DNA of 6,463 bases from Paracoccaceae bacterium (lineage in GTDB: Bacteria > Pseudomonadota > Alphaproteobacteria > Rhodobacterales > Rhodobacteraceae). Below are positions 1 to 6,090 of the stretch, piece by piece; within the stretch, counting starts at the first letter, position 1, and each line of letters starts with the position of its first letter. The translations under genes were made by a program, and so were the position numbers. Where the stretch lies: contig SKWP01000335.1 in NCBI GenBank assembly GCA_007128865.1, forward strand, positions 1-6,463, in the 5' to 3' direction. The notes beneath the pieces are model-generated. The model was not told the DNA's origin. It saw only the letters and a program-made list of their open reading frames with translations, and did no database searches.

Positions 1-429
1 CACCATCGTTCAGGTTCACCAGAAGGCATCTGGCGCAAAAGGGGGACTCAAGCTCAGGCCATCGGGCGCTCGCGCGGCGGATTGACGACCATCGCCGTGT
101 TCAAGTCAGGCAGGGATCTGTCCGCCTGGCTGGGCCTGACGCCAAGACCACACTCGACAGGCGGCAAGGAGCGGCTGGGACGCATCTCCAAGAGTGAGCC
201 CGCGAACGCGACCCGTCCGAGAGAGCGGGCGAACCAACAGGTATCTGCGCAGGCTGCTCTATCTCGGCGCGATAGCGCAGGTTAGCGCGCGCCGACGGGG
301 CGAGGCTGGCGAAGACTGGCTGTGGAAGATCATAAACAGCAAGAAGCCCAAGCAGGCCGCGATCGCGCTGGCCAACCGCATGGCACGCACCGCCTATGCG
401 CTGATGAAGAACAAGACGGAATCCTGCGC
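1..429 (+). pseudogene. IS110-family transposase, decayed 3' fragment
   Basis: Remnant of the C-terminal (Transposase_20-like) half of an IS110/IS1111-family transposase. Family landmarks are plain: FKSGRDLSAWLGLTPR, then HSTGGKERLGRISK, from 100 to 192 in one frame; then NRYLRRLLYLGAIAQ and ALANRMARTAYALMKNKTE from 236 to about 422 in another frame. In intact relatives RISK is followed by about two residues and then NRYLRR. Here 43 nt separate them where about 6 are expected, so roughly 37 nt are inserted and the frame is broken. Upstream of 100 the usual segment with its conserved glycines is shortened and out of frame. After about 429 family similarity stops, and the open frame runs on to a stop at 527-529 through unrelated sequence. 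The 5' part of the element lies outside the window. It cannot make an active transposase. I am confident of the family, less so of the exact right border. Confidence 0.85.
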
Positions 430-535
430 GCGGGTCTTGCCGGTGCGCAGGCGCTCCAGCGCCGGGGATGTCGCAGGCTGCCAGGAAAGCGTCTCGGCCC
501 TGCGGCAGTTGCTTCATCTGGATCACTGAAACCGA

Positions 536-562
536 TCCCGGCGCCGGTTTCCAGCGCCGGGA
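536..562 (-). terminator. Hairpin terminator after the TRAP-racemase operon
   Basis: A perfect 9-bp GC-rich inverted repeat (arms TCCCGGCGC at 536-544 and its complement at 554-562) with a 9-nt loop lies 45 nt beyond the stop of the racemase-family gene. Read on the - strand the stem is followed by TCGGTTTC, a poor U-tract, so termination may be weak or may need Rho. It sits between the operon (- strand) and the IS remnant (+ strand), where a shared end-of-transcript signal is expected. The hairpin is directly visible; its role as terminator is inferred from position. Confidence 0.5.
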
Positions 563-606
563 ATCCCCGCCTTGGCCGCCGATGTGCCAGAGGCCTTCGC
601 CCGGTT

Positions 607-1620
607 TCAGGCGATTACGAAGCCGTCGCGCAGGGGGTCGCGGTCCTCGATCAGCCATTTGGCGTAGCCGATAACCGAAGCCGTGCCCTTGACCGTGGGC
701 ACCACCGCGCGCTGCGATCCGATGCGGGTCTCGCGCACCAGCTCGCCTTCGAACTGGCCGGAACCGAGCAGTCCTTCAGAGCGGATCTTCTGCCCCATCG
801 AAATCCTTCCGCGGGCCTCGAACATCGCCATCATCGCCGAGGTGCCGGTGCCGCCGGGCGACCGGTCAAGCTTGCCGTCACTGAAGACATGAACGTTGCG
901 GTAAAGCGAATCCGGCCGGTCGGGCTCCTGCCAGAAGGTGCAGAAATGCAATCCCGCGACATTGGACAGTGTCGGGTGCCTGATCTGCATGCGCGCGTTG
1001 ATCTGTTCCTTCACCAGCTGGCCCATGCGCGACAGCATGGTGCCGTTTTCCGGCCGGATCGGCCGGTCGTTGTTGGGCCAGCGCACGATGGCAAAGAAAT
1101 TGCCGCCGAAGGCGATGTCTGCGCTGGCGGTACCGATGCCGGGAAGCTCCACGGGGATGTCCTGCTCCAGCACGAAGGCGGGCACGTTCTCGAACCGCGT
1201 CCAGGCGGCCTCTCCGTTCTCGAAACCGACTTCGGCCGTCACCCGGCCGACCGGGGTTTCGTAGCGGATGGTGGTGATCGGCTTTTCCACCCGTGGCACC
1301 AGGCGGTGGGAGGCCAGAACCATCGAAAGCGCGATGGTTCCGTGGCCGCACATCTCGACGAAGCGCTCGCTATCCATCCACAACATGCCGGCATCGGCGT
1401 CGGGTTCGTGCGGAGGCGTCACGAACACGCCGAACATGTCCTTGTGGCCACGGGGCTCTCGCATGGTGGCAAGCCGCAGGTGGTCGTAGTGCTCGCGGAT
1501 GAACTCGCGCTTGGCAAGGATATCCAGCCCTGCCGGGTAGGTTATTCCGGAATGGATGATGCAGGTGGGCTCGCCTTCGGTGTGGGTGTAGATGCAGTCC
1601 AGAAACTGGGCCAGGCGCAT
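607..1620 (-). CDS. Proline racemase superfamily enzyme, atypical Cys/Gly active site
   Basis: A 337-residue cytoplasmic protein of normal length for the proline racemase superfamily (proline racemase, 4-hydroxyproline 2-epimerase, trans-3-hydroxyproline dehydratase). Visible family motifs in order: THTEGEPT (12-19), PRGHKDMFG (56-64), MCGHGTIA (90-97) with the first catalytic Cys at 91, FGGNFFAIV (171-179), DRSPGGTGTSA (252-262), and near the C-terminus VVPTVKGTASVIGYAKW. The second catalytic position, where racemases and epimerases have Cys and the dehydratase group Thr, is Gly256 (codon at 853-855). Tyr11 replaces the Asp common before THT, and Arg180 follows the GGNFFAIV block. The start is ATG at 1620, with AAGGAG at 1627-1632 six nt upstream. 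The gene is last in the operon, 27 nt after dctM, so its substrate is probably what the TRAP system imports. Superfamily is near certain; the reaction is unknown. A dehydratase, a one-base epimerase or an enzyme on a novel amino-acid derivative are all possible. Confidence 0.93.
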   Translation of the reverse strand: MRLAQFLDCIYTHTEGEPTCIIHSGITYPAGLDILAKREFIREHYDHLRLATMREPRGHKDMFGVFVTPPHEPDADAGMLWMDSERFVEMCGHGTIALSMVLASHRLVPRVEKPITTIRYETPVGRVTAEVGFENGEAAWTRFENVPAFVLEQDIPVELPGIGTASADIAFGGNFFAIVRWPNNDRPIRPENGTMLSRMGQLVKEQINARMQIRHPTLSNVAGLHFCTFWQEPDRPDSLYRNVHVFSDGKLDRSPGGTGTSAMMAMFEARGRISMGQKIRSEGLLGSGQFEGELVRETRIGSQRAVVPTVKGTASVIGYAKWLIEDRDPLRDGFVIA

Positions 1621-1647
1621 GCGGGGCTCCTTGGGGATTGTTGACGG

Positions 1648-2928
1648 TCAGAGGCCGAAGAGCCGGGGCATGGTCTGCACCAGCACCTCCGGAAACACGA
1701 TTGTCAGGATCAGGATCACCACCATCACCGCAATGAAGGGCAGGTTGGCACGGGTCAGCGACATCACGTCGGTCCTGGCGATCACGCTGGTGATGAACAA
1801 GGCCGCGCCGACTGGCGGGGTCTGCTGGCCAATGCCCCAGCACAGGATGACGACCATCGCGAACTGCAGCGGATCGACGCCCAGCGCCACGGCCGCCGGC
1901 AGGAACAGCGGCACGATGATGAACATCATCGCGATACCGTCCAGCACCGTTCCGGCGACGATCATCACCACGCTGAGCAGCAGCAGGAACATGATCGGCG
2001 ACAACTCATGGCGCAGCAGGGGACCAAGAACCGTCTGGCCGAGGTTCTGATAGGTGAAGGTGTAGCCCAGCACATGCGCGGTGGCGGTAACCAGCATGAC
2101 CGCGCCGGTCATCACAGCGCTTTCCGCCAACGCGAGGTAGAGCCCGCGCAGGTTCAGGGTGCGGTACCAAAGCATGGCGATGACGATGCCATAGACGACC
2201 GCAACTGCCGCGGCCTCGGTCGGCGTGAATACTCCGCCGAGGATGCCGCCAAGGATCACCGCCGGCATCGCCAAGGCAGGTGCCGCACGCAGGAAGGAAC
2301 GCGCAAGCTCCCAGACATCGAACGGGTCTTCGGTCGGGTAGTCCCGTAGAACCGAAATGATCCAGGCCGCAAAGATCAGGCCGGCGCCAAGAAGGATGCC
2401 GATCAGCATTCCGGCGGCAAACAGCGCGCCGGTGGAAATCTGCATGAAGGACGCAAGGATCACCATCGGTACCGAAGGGGGAATGATGATCCCGATGGTG
2501 GAGGAAGACGCGGTGATTGCGCCGGTGAATGCACGGCTGTAGCCGCGCCGGATCATCTGCGGAATCATCACGCCACCCACAGCGGCGGTATCCGACATCG
2601 AGGTGCCGCTCATGCCGGCGAAGAACATCGAGGTGACGATGTTGATCGCGGCAAGCCCGCCCTTCATCGCGCCCACCAGCGCCCGGGCGAAATCCACCAG
2701 TAGCGCCGAAATGCCGCTGCGGCCCATGATCTGGCCGGCGAGGATGAACAGCGGCACGGCAAGCAGCGGGAAGGAGTTGGTCCCGGCATAGAGCCGCTGC
2801 GCCACCACGATCAGGTTGACGTCGTTGATGGCCAGCACGACGATCGACACCGCCGCCAGTGAAAAGGCGATAGGCAGACCAAGGCCGATGGTTCCAAGCA
2901 GGCCAAGCAGGATGAGCGCCACCGTCAT
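1648..2928 (-). CDS. dctM: TRAP transporter large permease, DctM family
   Basis: A 426-residue, very hydrophobic inner-membrane protein, the usual length for DctM, which forms the ion-coupled (normally Na+) transport channel of a tripartite ATP-independent periplasmic transporter. Family motifs are all present: PLFILAG (59-65), FFAGMSGTSMSDTAAVG (102-118), GIIIPPSVPM (146-155), GGVFTPTEAAAVAVVYG (231-247) and GQQTPPVG (367-374). About a dozen membrane segments can be drawn. The start is ATG at 2928 with GGAGG at 2935-2939; its ATGA overlaps the TGA stop of dctQ by 4 nt, indicating translational coupling. The racemase-family gene follows after 27 nt. Nothing is truncated. The membrane subunit does not by itself reveal the substrate. 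It is separate from, not fused to, the small permease. Confidence 0.97.
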   Translation of the reverse strand: MTVALILLGLLGTIGLGLPIAFSLAAVSIVVLAINDVNLIVVAQRLYAGTNSFPLLAVPLFILAGQIMGRSGISALLVDFARALVGAMKGGLAAINIVTSMFFAGMSGTSMSDTAAVGGVMIPQMIRRGYSRAFTGAITASSSTIGIIIPPSVPMVILASFMQISTGALFAAGMLIGILLGAGLIFAAWIISVLRDYPTEDPFDVWELARSFLRAAPALAMPAVILGGILGGVFTPTEAAAVAVVYGIVIAMLWYRTLNLRGLYLALAESAVMTGAVMLVTATAHVLGYTFTYQNLGQTVLGPLLRHELSPIMFLLLLSVVMIVAGTVLDGIAMMFIIVPLFLPAAVALGVDPLQFAMVVILCWGIGQQTPPVGAALFITSVIARTDVMSLTRANLPFIAVMVVILILTIVFPEVLVQTMPRLFGL

Positions 2929-3452
2929 GTCCGGCCTCCGTTGCTATCTTGCGACTGCCCTTCGGCCGCGAACGGGTCGGTGTTCGGCTCGGGCGGCAGG
3001 CCCTGACGGATGCGCGCGATTCCGCGGGGCAAGGTGCCCAGCGCCTGAAGCACGATCGCCAAGCCACACAGCGGGATGATGACGTAGAGAAACCCCATGG
3101 GGAATTCCATCACCAGGCTCTTGCGCCAGAAGAAGCGCATCGCCTGCCGATACCCCCAGAATGCCATCACCGCGCCCACGCCGGCGATGGTGAACTGGTT
3201 CAGGATGTGCACCACGATCTGCGCCCTTGTGGGCAGGCGGTTGAAGATCACGTCGATGCGCAGATGCGCGCCCTTCCGCAGTGCCAGGAACGCCGAAACG
3301 AAGGTCATGTAGACAAGCAGCGCCTGCAACGCTTCGAAGGACCATGCAAAGGACCTGCCGAAGCCGTAACGCGCCACCACGGCCGCGAAACCTATGGTCA
3401 CGGTCAGCAGCATCAGGAAGGCGACGATGGCTTCAAGGATGCGGTTCAGCAT
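2925..3452 (-). CDS. dctQ: TRAP transporter small permease, DctQ family
   Basis: A 175-residue integral membrane protein with the four-helix pattern of DctQ (roughly residues 5-27, 40-58, 79-102 and 118-141), the small subunit that pairs with DctM. Typical family features are the amphipathic stretch after helix 1 with WSFEALQALLVY, LRKGAHLRIDVI (58-69) just after helix 2, and LVMEFPMGFLYVIIPL (113-128) opening helix 4. A hydrophilic tail rich in P, E and Q (about 150-175) follows the last helix. I chose ATG at 3452, preceded by a weak GGAAAAGG at 3456-3463. A TTG at 3488 would add 12 residues, but it lies in the loop of a stable hairpin and adds non-family sequence. The stop overlaps the dctM start by 4 nt; dctP ends 67 nt upstream. 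Confidence 0.93.
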   Translation of the reverse strand: MLNRILEAIVAFLMLLTVTIGFAAVVARYGFGRSFAWSFEALQALLVYMTFVSAFLALRKGAHLRIDVIFNRLPTRAQIVVHILNQFTIAGVGAVMAFWGYRQAMRFFWRKSLVMEFPMGFLYVIIPLCGLAIVLQALGTLPRGIARIRQGLPPEPNTDPFAAEGQSQDSNGGRT

Positions 3453-3472
3453 CGGCCTTTTCCGGGCGCGCT

Positions 3473-3503
3473 GGCCCGCCGCCGGCAACTGCCGTGGCGG
3501 GCC
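3473..3503 (-). promoter_or_regulatory. Intercistronic hairpin between dctP and dctQ
   Basis: Within the 67-nt gap between dctP and dctQ, the - strand can fold into an 8-bp stem (3496-3503 with 3473-3480), a small 1x2 interior loop, then a 4-bp CGGC/GCCG stem closed by an AGTT loop. It begins 16 nt after the dctP stop. No U-run follows, so it does not look like a full terminator. In many binding-protein operons a structure at this place protects the binding-protein mRNA from 3' decay or partly ends transcription, giving far more binding protein than permease. That role here is inference from position and structure. Confidence 0.5.
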
Positions 3504-3519
3504 GAGTTACTGACAGGGC

Positions 3520-4506
3520 TCAGTTGCCCGCCGCCTGAACCCTTGCGATCAGGTCCATGGCTGCCTGGCCAAGATCCGCGGTCTGGCTGACCCAGATCGA
3601 TTCCGACGCTGCCTGGAAAGCGGCGATGTCGGCCTCGTTGACTTCCATGCCGTTGGCCCGGGCAAGATCGACCACCTCGGAATCGGCGGCTTCACCGAAG
3701 GCCACCGAAGCGTGGTAGCCTTCGGTCGCGGCCTCGATCATGATTGCCTTGAGGTCATCGGGCAGCCGGGCGAAGCTGTCGCCCGACATCAGGATGTAGC
3801 CCGACTGGTACAGATGGCTGGTCAGCGACAGGTACTTCTGGACCTCGTAGAAGCGGCTGGACTTGACTTCGACCAGCGGGTTTTCCTGACCGTCGAAGGC
3901 GCCGGTCTGCAGGGCCGCGTACAGTTCCGGATAGGGCAGCGGCGCCGCGTCGGCGCCCCAGGCGGTGAATATCTCGATCCGCTGGCGGCTTCCGGGGGTG
4001 CGCATGCGGACGCCCCGCAGATCTTCCGGCGTGTTGATCGGACGCACATTGTTGGTGATGTGGCGGAAGCCGGCCTCGTAGTATCCGATTAACTCCACGT
4101 CGTGCGACCGCAGCATGTCCCGGATTTCGCTTCCGACCTCGCCGTTCATGACGGCGTCGACATGGTCCCGGTCACGGAACATGTAGGGCAGCGCAAGCAC
4201 GCCCAGCAACGGTTCGAGGGTAACGATCGGCGTCTCGATCCCGGCAATGTCGAGCGTGCCCGATTGCAGCGACTCGATGTTTTCTTCCTGGTTGCCAAGC
4301 GCGCCGCCGGTTGCAATCGTGATCGCGATGCGTCCACCGGATTTTTCTTCGACCACTTCCTTCAGGCGCAGCAAGGCAGCTTCCTGAATGCCTCCGGGCG
4401 CTCCGATGGTCGCTGCGCGGAAGGTGAAGTCCTGGGCGGCGGCAGACGTTCCGAGGCCGGCAAGCAGCGTCGCCGCACAGACCGTCAGCAGGGTTCTCTT
4501 GTTCAT
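3520..4506 (-). CDS. dctP: TRAP transporter substrate-binding protein, DctP family
   Basis: A 328-residue periplasmic solute receptor, normal length for DctP. It has a classic Sec signal peptide: MNKR, hydrophobic core LLTVCAATLLAGLG, and a cleavage region at SAAAQ, so the mature protein starts near residue 25 or 26. Family features: LKEVVEEKSGGRI (48-60), the ALGNQEENIESLQSG region (69-83), FRHITNN (147-153), LRGVRMRTP (163-171) with Arg169 at the position that salt-bridges the substrate carboxylate in SiaP-like receptors, PELYAALQTGAFDGQENPL (193-211), and FYEVQKYL (219-226). The ligand is therefore probably a carboxylate; its identity cannot be read from sequence. The start is ATG at 4506 with GGAGGT at 4511-4516. 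An in-frame ATG at 4518 would overlap that ribosome binding site and place charged MEVD ahead of the signal peptide, so I reject it. First gene of the operon. Confidence 0.96.
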   Translation of the reverse strand: MNKRTLLTVCAATLLAGLGTSAAAQDFTFRAATIGAPGGIQEAALLRLKEVVEEKSGGRIAITIATGGALGNQEENIESLQSGTLDIAGIETPIVTLEPLLGVLALPYMFRDRDHVDAVMNGEVGSEIRDMLRSHDVELIGYYEAGFRHITNNVRPINTPEDLRGVRMRTPGSRQRIEIFTAWGADAAPLPYPELYAALQTGAFDGQENPLVEVKSSRFYEVQKYLSLTSHLYQSGYILMSGDSFARLPDDLKAIMIEAATEGYHASVAFGEAADSEVVDLARANGMEVNEADIAAFQAASESIWVSQTADLGQAAMDLIARVQAAGN

Positions 4507-4531
4507 GTCGACCTCCATGTTTCGCCATGAT

Positions 4532-4549
4532 CGGGCCCGGTTCGGCCCG
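4532..4549 (-). promoter_or_regulatory. Leader hairpin in the dctP 5' UTR
   Basis: A perfect 6-bp stem CGGGCC/GGCCCG with a 6-nt loop lies in the predicted dctP leader, 25 nt upstream of the start codon and only a few nt below the transcription start expected from the -10 box at 4561-4566. A hairpin so near a 5' end commonly shields mRNA from 5'-end-dependent decay. It does not cover the ribosome binding site. The structure is visible; the function is inferred. Confidence 0.35.
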
Positions 4550-4560
4550 TCAGACGCCAA

Positions 4561-4589
4561 TCTATATGGACGAGTGGATGTCATTTCCA
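4561..4589 (-). promoter_or_regulatory. Predicted sigma70-like promoter of the dctPQM-racemase operon
   Basis: Read on the - strand, TGGAAA (4584-4589, four of six matches to TTGACA) and TATAGA (4561-4566, five of six matches to TATAAT) are separated by exactly 17 bp. Transcription would start near 4553-4555, giving a leader of about 48 nt before the dctP ATG. This is the best such pair in the divergent gap. The imperfect -35 box and the overlapping inverted repeat fit a regulated promoter. It is a prediction by eye. Confidence 0.45.
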
Positions 4590-4591
4590 TA
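4565..4591. promoter_or_regulatory. Inverted repeat, candidate operator for the AraC-type regulator
   Basis: A perfect 6-bp inverted repeat, TATGGA (4565-4570) and TCCATA (4586-4591), separated by 15 bp so that the half-sites are 21 bp apart start to start, two helical turns. A further TGGA (4575-4578) lies between and pairs with the right arm as TGGA-N7-TCCA. The repeat spans the predicted dctP -35 to -10 region and lies 48 nt upstream of the regulator gene. Two-turn spacing suits a dimeric AraC-family protein. Overlap with the core promoter would favour repression or a repression/activation switch. Recognition by this regulator is inference. Confidence 0.4.
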
Positions 4592-4638
4592 ATGTTCCCG
4601 CCACAATCCAGAATTAGGCAGACACAAGGGAAGAACCC

Positions 4639-5649
4639 GTGTTGCAGAGGCCGGAATCCCAGAGGCTGCGCGTCGGGTTTGTCGTGCTCGACAGGTTCAC
4701 CCTCAATGCGTTTTCCTCGTTTATCGACGCGATCCGGCTTGCCGCCGACACCGGCGGAAGGTCGCGCCAGATCGCCTGCGGGTGGGAAATCATGGGGCCG
4801 GGTCCGGTCACGGCAAGCTGCGGGCTGCAGATGCATCCCACCAGCGCGCTGCGCGATGCACAGGAATTCGACTACATCGCGGTCTGTGGCGGCAACGGGT
4901 ACCTGACCCGTGAACAACCGCAATGGCTTACGCGCTACCTGCGGGATGCAGCAGTCGCCGGTACCGGGTTGATCGGCCTTTGTACCGGGTCCTTCAACAT
5001 TGCCCGTGCCGGCTTGATGGATGGCTATCCGGTGTGCGTGCACTGGAATGTCCTGGAAGCCTTCGCGTCGGAGTTCCCGCATATCGAGGCCCACACCGAC
5101 CGGATCTTCATAGACGCCGGCAAACGGATCAGTTGTGCAGGCTCCACCGGCTCGGCCGATCTGGCGTTCCATCTGCTGACACGGCACTGCGGCATTTCCT
5201 ACGCGCGTCAGGCCATGCGACACATGACCCTTATCGAAGGCCGCCCGTCCGAGACCCCGCAACCGCATTTCCGAAACGTTTATCCGCAGCTGCGCGACGC
5301 GCGTGTCAGATCCGCCATCGCGCATATGGAACAGCGACTGAATACCCCGCTGGGAATGGAAGAGGTCGCGCGACGCGTCGGCCTGAGCGAGAGGCAGCTC
5401 GCCCGCGCCTTCCGCTCCGCGCTTGGGGTGTCTCCGGGGGCATTCCAACTTGGGTTGCGTCTGCGCTACGGGGCGTTTCTGCTGGTTCACACCACGGACA
5501 GCGTGACCAAGATCGCCATGGCCACGGGATTCAGCGACGGAGCGCATTTCGCTCGTCAGTTCCGTGCCGCCCACGGGACAACGCCAACGGCCTTTCGCCG
5601 CCGGAACATGGCCCCGGGCGAGGCACCGGCCCCGGCAAGGCAGACATAG
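4639..5649 (+). CDS. GlxA-type AraC-family transcriptional regulator
   Basis: A 336-residue DNA-binding protein with two parts. Residues about 10-185 form a DJ-1/PfpI-like (class I amidotransferase-like) sensor domain: RVGFVVLDRFTLNAFSSFID at the start, AVCGGNG (81-87), and LCTGSFNIARAGLMDG (114-129) with Cys115 at the nucleophile-elbow position. Residues about 220-325 form an AraC domain with two helix-turn-helix units near 240-261 and 289-310 (KIAMATGFSDGAHFARQFRAAHGTTP matches the AraC signature). Proteins of this build (the GbdR, CdhR and ArgR group of pseudomonads) control amino-acid, betaine or carnitine catabolism, the sensor domain acting as a ligand pocket rather than an enzyme. The start is GTG at 4639, with AGGGAAG at 4627-4633; TTG at 4642 is a less likely alternative. 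It is divergent from dctP, so the TRAP-racemase operon is the likely target. Confidence 0.94.
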   Translation: MLQRPESQRLRVGFVVLDRFTLNAFSSFIDAIRLAADTGGRSRQIACGWEIMGPGPVTASCGLQMHPTSALRDAQEFDYIAVCGGNGYLTREQPQWLTRYLRDAAVAGTGLIGLCTGSFNIARAGLMDGYPVCVHWNVLEAFASEFPHIEAHTDRIFIDAGKRISCAGSTGSADLAFHLLTRHCGISYARQAMRHMTLIEGRPSETPQPHFRNVYPQLRDARVRSAIAHMEQRLNTPLGMEEVARRVGLSERQLARAFRSALGVSPGAFQLGLRLRYGAFLLVHTTDSVTKIAMATGFSDGAHFARQFRAAHGTTPTAFRRRNMAPGEAPAPARQT

Positions 5650-5668
5650 GGCCCTCTCCTGCCACAAG

Positions 5669-5700
5669 CTGCCCCATGGCGGCAGGCCGAAGGGTTTTTC
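5669..5700 (+). terminator. Possible weak terminator after the regulator gene
   Basis: Twenty nt after the regulator stop, CTGCC (5669-5673) can pair with GGCAG (5681-5685) around a 7-nt loop, and a run of five T occurs at 5695-5699. The T-run begins 9 nt after the stem, farther than in a standard intrinsic terminator, so the call is weak. No other terminator candidate with a T-run lies close to the gene. Confidence 0.25.
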
Positions 5701-6090
5701 GTTGCGAACCCGGCGTTGCAAGAAGATGAAACGGCGCGATGGCTTCAAACGGCCCGACAAGCAAGCGTGCCTGCACAGGGATCGACTGAACCCACGCCCC
5801 GGGCGATTGACGGCCACGCCTGTTTCACCGTCAGGAGCTGTCGGTTTCATCAGCTCTTCCCGCAGGGCAACCCATTCCCCGAACCGGGTTCGGCTAGCTG
5901 GACTCCGAGGTGGCAGCAAGGCTCGGTCGGCGGCGCCATTCCAGGCCGGCAAGTGGTGGCTCCATGGCACGCACTGCAGGCCCGGGTACGACATCGGCAC
6001 GGCAGGCGTCTGCCGGATGACGCACGGCGGCGCCTGCGCGACACTGCTGGTGGCTGCTCGCGGCCTGTGCTTCACCCGGAGGGGATGGGC
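5701..6090. other. Gene-free stretch with two hairpins
   Basis: About 390 bp in which I see no supportable gene. Open frames cross it on both strands, but none shows a recognisable family, and none combines a good start with codon use like its neighbours. It holds two clear inverted repeats: AGGAGCTG (5833-5840) with CAGCTCTT (5851-5858), one G-U pair, 10-nt loop; and CCGAAC (5879-5884) with GTTCGG (5888-5893), 3-nt loop. This may be a decayed gene or intergenic debris left by the insertion sequence to the right. Confidence 0.4.

Noticed and set aside
101..658. - strand open frame across the IS remnant
   Set aside because: Mostly antisense to the transposase fragment. The segment at 430-530 looked faintly protein-like, but no family could be named and no start is supported.
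322..1644. Long + strand open frame (440 codons) opposite the racemase-family gene
   Set aside because: It is the antisense shadow of the racemase gene in GC-rich DNA: the product is rich in R, G, H and A, has no family motif, and its 5' part overlaps the IS fragment in another frame.
3453..3488. TTG start adding 12 residues to DctQ
   Set aside because: The extension is hydrophilic and unlike the family, and the codon lies in the loop of a hairpin.
4923..5729. + strand frame of 268 codons inside the regulator gene
   Set aside because: Shadow frame of the AraC-type gene; Arg/Pro-rich with no motif.
5531..5850. Possible small - strand basic protein starting MKPTAPDGE near 5850
   Set aside because: An upstream GGGAAGAG is a tolerable binding site, but the frame runs antisense into the regulator gene without any recognisable feature.
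4507..6075. In-frame upstream extension of dctP to an 851-residue protein
   Set aside because: It runs antisense through the regulator gene, precedes a clear signal peptide, and skips the good ribosome binding site at 4511-4516.
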